This document shows, one piece after another, positions 59,183-64,000 of a stretch of 64,000 bases of DNA. The position numbers and the translations under genes are program-made. The stretch covers positions 492,186-556,185 of the forward strand of contig VWZF01006904.1 of assembly GCA_013396755.1 (NCBI GenBank). Direction: 5' to 3'. The notes beneath the pieces are model-generated. The model ran no database searches, had not been told where the DNA came from, and was given only the letters and a program-made list of their open reading frames with translations. Each line of letters opens with the position of its first letter. Position 1 is the stretch's first letter. The DNA is from Sclerurus mexicanus. Its lineage: Eukaryota; Chordata; Aves; Passeriformes; Furnariidae.

Positions 59183-62100
59183 CTGTCCAAAGGTGAGAAG
59201 AGGAAATCTTTTTAGGGCTATGGCAGTTTCCCAGACCTACAGAAGTAAAAGATATATCTGGTTAGATATGGAAAAAATGCTGGAACACACAGTTAATATA
59301 ATTATGCTCTGCAATATCTATGCTGTCAAAGCTATGACATCAGTAAGGATCTGCTCAGTATTCACACCATTGTAATTTATCTCACAGGAATAAAAATTGT
59401 GCTGCTTCATTCTTGGAAATTATTTCCAGTAAAGCAGTGATCTTTAGAAGCAGAATAATCAGATGTATGCAATCAGTGTACTGCAAGTAGAACTTCTTAG
59501 AGACTGACTGAAGAAATAAAAACCACTCCTGTAAAATCTCCTCAAGGATTAAATCATGACCAGGTAAGCAAACCAAGACATAATTTTGTCATTATTTACC
59601 CTTAGCAAGTTCCCTAAGACTCTCTGGGGCATGATGAAAACACTCAGTCAATGTCCTTCTTCTCAGTCTGATGGTAAAAACTGTTTCCAAGCCACAGGCA
59701 TGGAAAACTGAGCATTATGTGTGCCTTGGTATGCTATCATACCATCCTCCAGAAGGATCCCCAATAACATGGCTCTATTCAACTACTTTCTGACAGAAGA
59801 CACTTGAGCAGAGAGGATATATAGTCTGTATGGGTTTTAACTTACAGAAAGCAAAAAAAATTCTGGAAGACTTACTGTAACTGTCTTACCAAGTTGCTCT
59901 AAAATTGTGCAATTTGTGTGTACAAAATATGACTTTTTTCTTGCCTGTGGGGGAATAAAGTTGGAATTATTTGTACAAGGTGCACTTTTGTCTTAGCAAC
60001 TTCTGCTCTCTTCTCTGCACATGCTGTGGTACCAAAACAGGGCCAATTAATATTGTCTCTGGGAGGGGGAAAATGGACTTTTTCAACTTAGTGAAATTCA
60101 GTCCTTTCTGTAAGAAATTGGCAAGTACAGCCCTCCTAAGAGAAAGCCATCTGGAACCTAAAGGTTTGTAGTTACTATCAAAGCAGGCTGTTGCAAATTT
60201 CTAAGGGATATGCCATTATTAATTGAGACTGAAGAAGCCAGTGACCTATGCACTTCTATGTATGACATAGCTGTCAAGACCTTTCTTAGAAATTTTCATA
60301 TATTTTTAGTGAAATTCCCCATAGTAGAACTGTATCTGCCATAGAGATTCTACTTGCTATGAAGAAAAAAAAAAAAAAAAGGAGGCAAACTAGAATTCAG
60401 GAAACATGTCTATTCCTAAAAAAGTTTTCCTTTAAAATCCAAAAACACTGGAAAGCTAGTTTCTGCAACAGATGCAATCAAAACTTATTATAACCAAGAA
60501 AAATCTGAACTCTATTAAACACTAACAAACTCTTGTGAGGAATCAATACCTTCCAGAGAAAGCAAAGTATTGACAGTATATCAGTGCAGATTACTGGCCC
60601 AATATTTCATACACACTAGTTGAGACAGGAGTTTCCTATGCCTCTATGAAGCTGTACTGACATGACGAATATGACCTCACTGTATTAATTTACACAGTTT
60701 TGGTCCAGGTAACAACTTCCATTTCCTGTTGTCTTGGTTTTGTCTTCTGCTATTGCTGGCCACCAGAACTAAGGAAACCTGAATAAGTGAATATGTTATA
60801 CCTGATAAAATAAATTGGAGTAAGGGAAGGAATGAGAGTCTCTTATACTTCACTCTCTTTCTGCAGTACAGTTGACTTGGAGAGAGTGTAGGAAACTCGG
60901 GCAACTGCAACTTCCCTCACCTGTGTTTTCCAAGATAAGCTGGTGTTGAAAAGTAATTTGTGACCTTTGTGGTCCATAGGTTCTCTTGTAACAGATCCAC
61001 AAGACTTCTTGGGTAATGCTGAGTAATGCTGTCCCTACAGGTCAGCACTATCTAGCTCTTAGAACAGCCTATGCCTTTCAGTTCAGCTGCATTTTGTATT
61101 CTCTGGGTGCTCCAGGGAAATCTATTAGGATGACAGTCTACCAATATGCCATTGAAAAATGACACCTGCAAGAGAGGAGGGACTTGATTTCAGTCATGGA
61201 GCTTGAAATGATCCTTTTCTCATGCCAAATGAAAATAAAGACAGTAACACAATTTATTGAAAAATGAATAGACAGTATATTACAAGATTTTATCAGGATA
61301 TGAACATCAGAAAAGGATGAAAAGCCATGCTTAATCTTCTTCAAATTGAGGTATACAGTGGGCCTTCCTCTTTCTCTGAATCCAGTTGACAAGCTACAGC
61401 TGAAATATCTTGAAAACCTTGTCCTCAGGAAATAAGTGTTAGCTGTAGAGGCATGGCAGCTCATGAACTTCCACTCTTGTTTGATATCTGCTGGTTCAGT
61501 CTTTCAGAATCAGAAGTGATGATGACTGACTCTCAATGTGGTTATGATACAGCATGTGACATATTGCTTCATCAGAAACTCATAAGAAACCTTCCTCTGC
61601 CTTCCCAGCAAGTGTTATAATCTGACCCACCAGAAAAGCCCATCATAATTGCAGCTTGCTTATCATGTGAACCCATTTTCTGAAGGTTCACTGTTAAGTG
61701 CTCCCGAAATCACTTTCTGACAAATGGTCTTTCTGTACAAAGAAAGCAGCAATCTCTGATAAGAGGCAAACTATTAATGCTTATTTTGTTATTCACTATC
61801 ACATCATTAATTACAATAAAAATTCCTTAGACATCATTCATGTTCAGTAACTAATATTTACTCCTATGGGAGAAAGTCTGGTGACACTATTAATAACACA
61901 GCATGTACCTTTTAAGGTCCCCCCTCAATATGCATCTCAGACATGAGATGATAGTACATAAGTTAAGAGGAAGAGATGATAATACAGAAAATCTTAAGGC
62001 AAGTGCTCATCCAATTTTCCAAAGTAACCACTCATTCTTTCTTGTTCATCATAAAAATCCTAGTCAAGTGAACTGCTCAACACACAGAGATGCCAGAAGT

Positions 62101-64000
62101 TCTTCTCTTGTAATGTCATCCTAACATGTCAGTTTTCTCACCTATCAAACAGACACAATAAGATGACAGACATACTGTGGTCAGTGGGATTGGTGAGCTC
62201 TCTATCTGAATGATAGTGGGTTAGTTTTTCCACAGCACTGTTCCATCTTGTTTGAAATAAATGACAAGGCAAAGTCTGCCTGAAAGAAATGACAAGTCCA
62301 TAAGGATAAACAAGTCACCTAGGGCATATGCTATGTCTTTACATTATTTTCTGTATCTGCATGCACATATACTTAGCAGTTAGGTGCTCTGCTGCCTAAA
62401 GAAGATGAAAGTACATGGTTCTTTTTATACACAGGGCTGGCTCCCCGCAACTCCACATTAGTAAAAGAAAAGGATATAACTGAATGATAAAGTAGCAGCA
62501 GTCATTGCTCAAATTATTTATAAGTCATTCATTCATCTTTATATATAGGGCTGTCAGGTTTTTTAAACCTACATAAAAGGAAAATAAAACCAAGACTTGG
62601 TGCTTCCTCTTCCAAAGAACTCTGCAAATATTAACTAAAAACAGGTGGAAAATATAGATGGAAGGAAAAGGACATACAAAAATTAAGATTTAATGTAGCT
62701 TTAAATATAGCTTGTTCCTAAGAAATTATAAGAAGATTAAAAAGAAAGAAATCTGCACCAAGACCCTCAATATGTTATCATTTAGTCTCCTACAAGGTAA
62801 GTGTAAATGTATATGAGAAATACTATTGTTCTGATCTGGTGGTGTCATGCTCTCCCTTTGCATTGGTGTAAAGTAGCATGGAATTAGACAATATGGAATT
62901 TGGGTTATTAAAGACAGCATTCTGAGATATATGGTGAGTGACAACATTATTTTTAAGAGAGATAAAACTGAGCTGAATAACCTTCTAGTGCCTAACATCC
63001 AGAAAATAGGATGAATCCACAACAGAAAAGGTATTTTGTACCTTGTTACTGTTGGTTTTGAACTCAAGCTGTAGCAGAAGAACTTGTAAGCAACTTTTTT
63101 TTTTTCTATAAAAAAAAGGTCCAAGATTCCTGAAAGAACCATGGTAAATTAAGCACCATAAGTCAAGTCTCCTTCTCCAAAGGCAGGTCAGAGAAGTAGA
63201 GAAGTATGCAGGCTGCCACAGTTGGCAGAGAGCCCTCTCTCATGTTTTTCTTTTTTAAACTTTTTCTGTTAGATTACTTCTGGCACTACATTGGTCCTGA
63301 TGTCATAATTCCATGTGTTCAATTTCTTTATTTTTTTTTTTATTATTATTATTTTGGACAAAAGACAAAATGGAATCAGTCTCTGAAGAATCTGGAGCAT
63401 CACCTCATCAATACAAATATTTCAATAACATGCTATAACTAATGTTCAAATTCTAGAATTCTGAAAATCTGGATATAGCTTCAAGTCCAGCTGGCTGCTA
63501 AGGCCATCATCTGTTAAAAAAAAAAAAATGCCTGGGGACAGAATCTTGGCTGTCAGAGAGACTTTCTCTGTTGTGTGCTTAACAGTACTGTGAAAAATTT
63601 ACAGCTTAGCATAACTTCTCACTCCCTCAGACTCTCAGGGTACCCCAGGGAAGCTGTTGAGTTTGGTAATATTGTAGCATTGACAAAGACAGATAAATCT
63701 CTTTCGTTCATTTCTGGTTTTGGCAAATAGTTTAGAACATGATCCTCCAACCCTGTGAATCATGCCTTCAATCATATGCCTTTCAAATATACATCCACCT
63801 GACCAAAACAGGAAAGAGAATCTCTGGAGGCAGGCTAGCCAACTTGGTGAGGCAGGCTTTAAACTCAAGGACTCAGGGTGTTGGGTCCAAAGTAGCAATG
63901 CTCACAACATCAAATCCAACTGGGGAACAAGTGAGGCCAAACAGAGCAGCGACAAACATTTCTTGTCTGCCTCCCAAGATGAGATTCAGAAGGCAAACCA
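59183..64000. other. Non-coding AT-rich stretch to the window end
   Basis: No supported gene or mobile element. Homopolymers occur at 60364-60380 (A), 63095-63105 (T), 63330-63341 (T) and 63515-63528 (A). A (TTA)n-like run is at 63340-63354. A 138-codon minus frame (62726-63142) and a 108-codon minus frame (61138-61464) lack motifs and are treated as chance. Confidence 0.5.

Noticed and set aside
62726..63142. 138-codon minus-strand frame with hydrophobic stretches
   Set aside because: The hydrophobic content comes from T/A-rich DNA; no recognisable protein family.
1..64000. CRISPR arrays, operons, prokaryotic promoters, phage or plasmid features
   Set aside because: No regularly spaced repeats with unique spacers and no dense coding. 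All repeat content is of vertebrate type.

Overview
The window looks like gene-poor nuclear DNA from a bird, most likely a songbird. It is AT-rich, has no credible host protein-coding gene, and carries repeats typical of birds: CR1 LINE copies in both orientations, a tRNA-Ile-derived SINE with a CR1-like tail (the TguSINE1 type known from songbirds), and two solo LTRs of one bird endogenous-retrovirus family. Homopolymers, dinucleotide and pentanucleotide microsatellites and one N at 23520 fit a draft vertebrate assembly. I see no bacterial features: no operons, CRISPR arrays, rRNA or functional tRNA.

Layout. Positions 1 to about 2535 hold a long CR1 on the minus strand, cut by the left window edge. 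It keeps recognisable endonuclease and reverse transcriptase regions and the end of the ORF1 esterase, all disabled by stops, frameshifts and lost catalytic residues. Two oppositely oriented purine/pyrimidine pentamer arrays follow (2831-2926 and 4356-4476). From 4.5 to 20 kb the DNA is mostly unique and AT-rich, with a short CR1/SINE tail at 10345 and a GC-rich island at 13541. At 20.3-21.5 kb an LTR-like block lies just upstream of a solo LTR with TATA box, poly(A) signal and near-matching 5-bp target-site duplications. A CR1 3' segment lies at 26385-26955 and a short one at 31685-31790. A GC-rich segment bounded by 11-bp inverted repeats lies at 41761-42070 and an A/G homopolymer block at 42391-42430. 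A cluster of small repeats spans 44-51 kb: nested inverted repeats, the SINE, an LTR-like block next to a (CA)n array, a CR1 tail and a 0.9-kb CR1. A second solo LTR lies at 58622-59182. The rest is unique-looking AT-rich sequence without supported genes.

How the parts relate. Nothing here works as a gene system. The link is retrotransposition: CR1 would have supplied the enzyme for its own truncated copies and, by 3'-tail similarity, for the SINE. The solo LTRs are what remains after LTR-LTR recombination of proviruses. Whether the window is an intergenic desert or part of a large intron cannot be decided from sequence alone. I did not find a new functional system. The most informative items are the long CR1 with its esterase remnant, a perfect hairpin inside its RT region that looks like a template-switch scar, the LTR pair, the SINE/CR1 tail pair and the segment with terminal inverted repeats.
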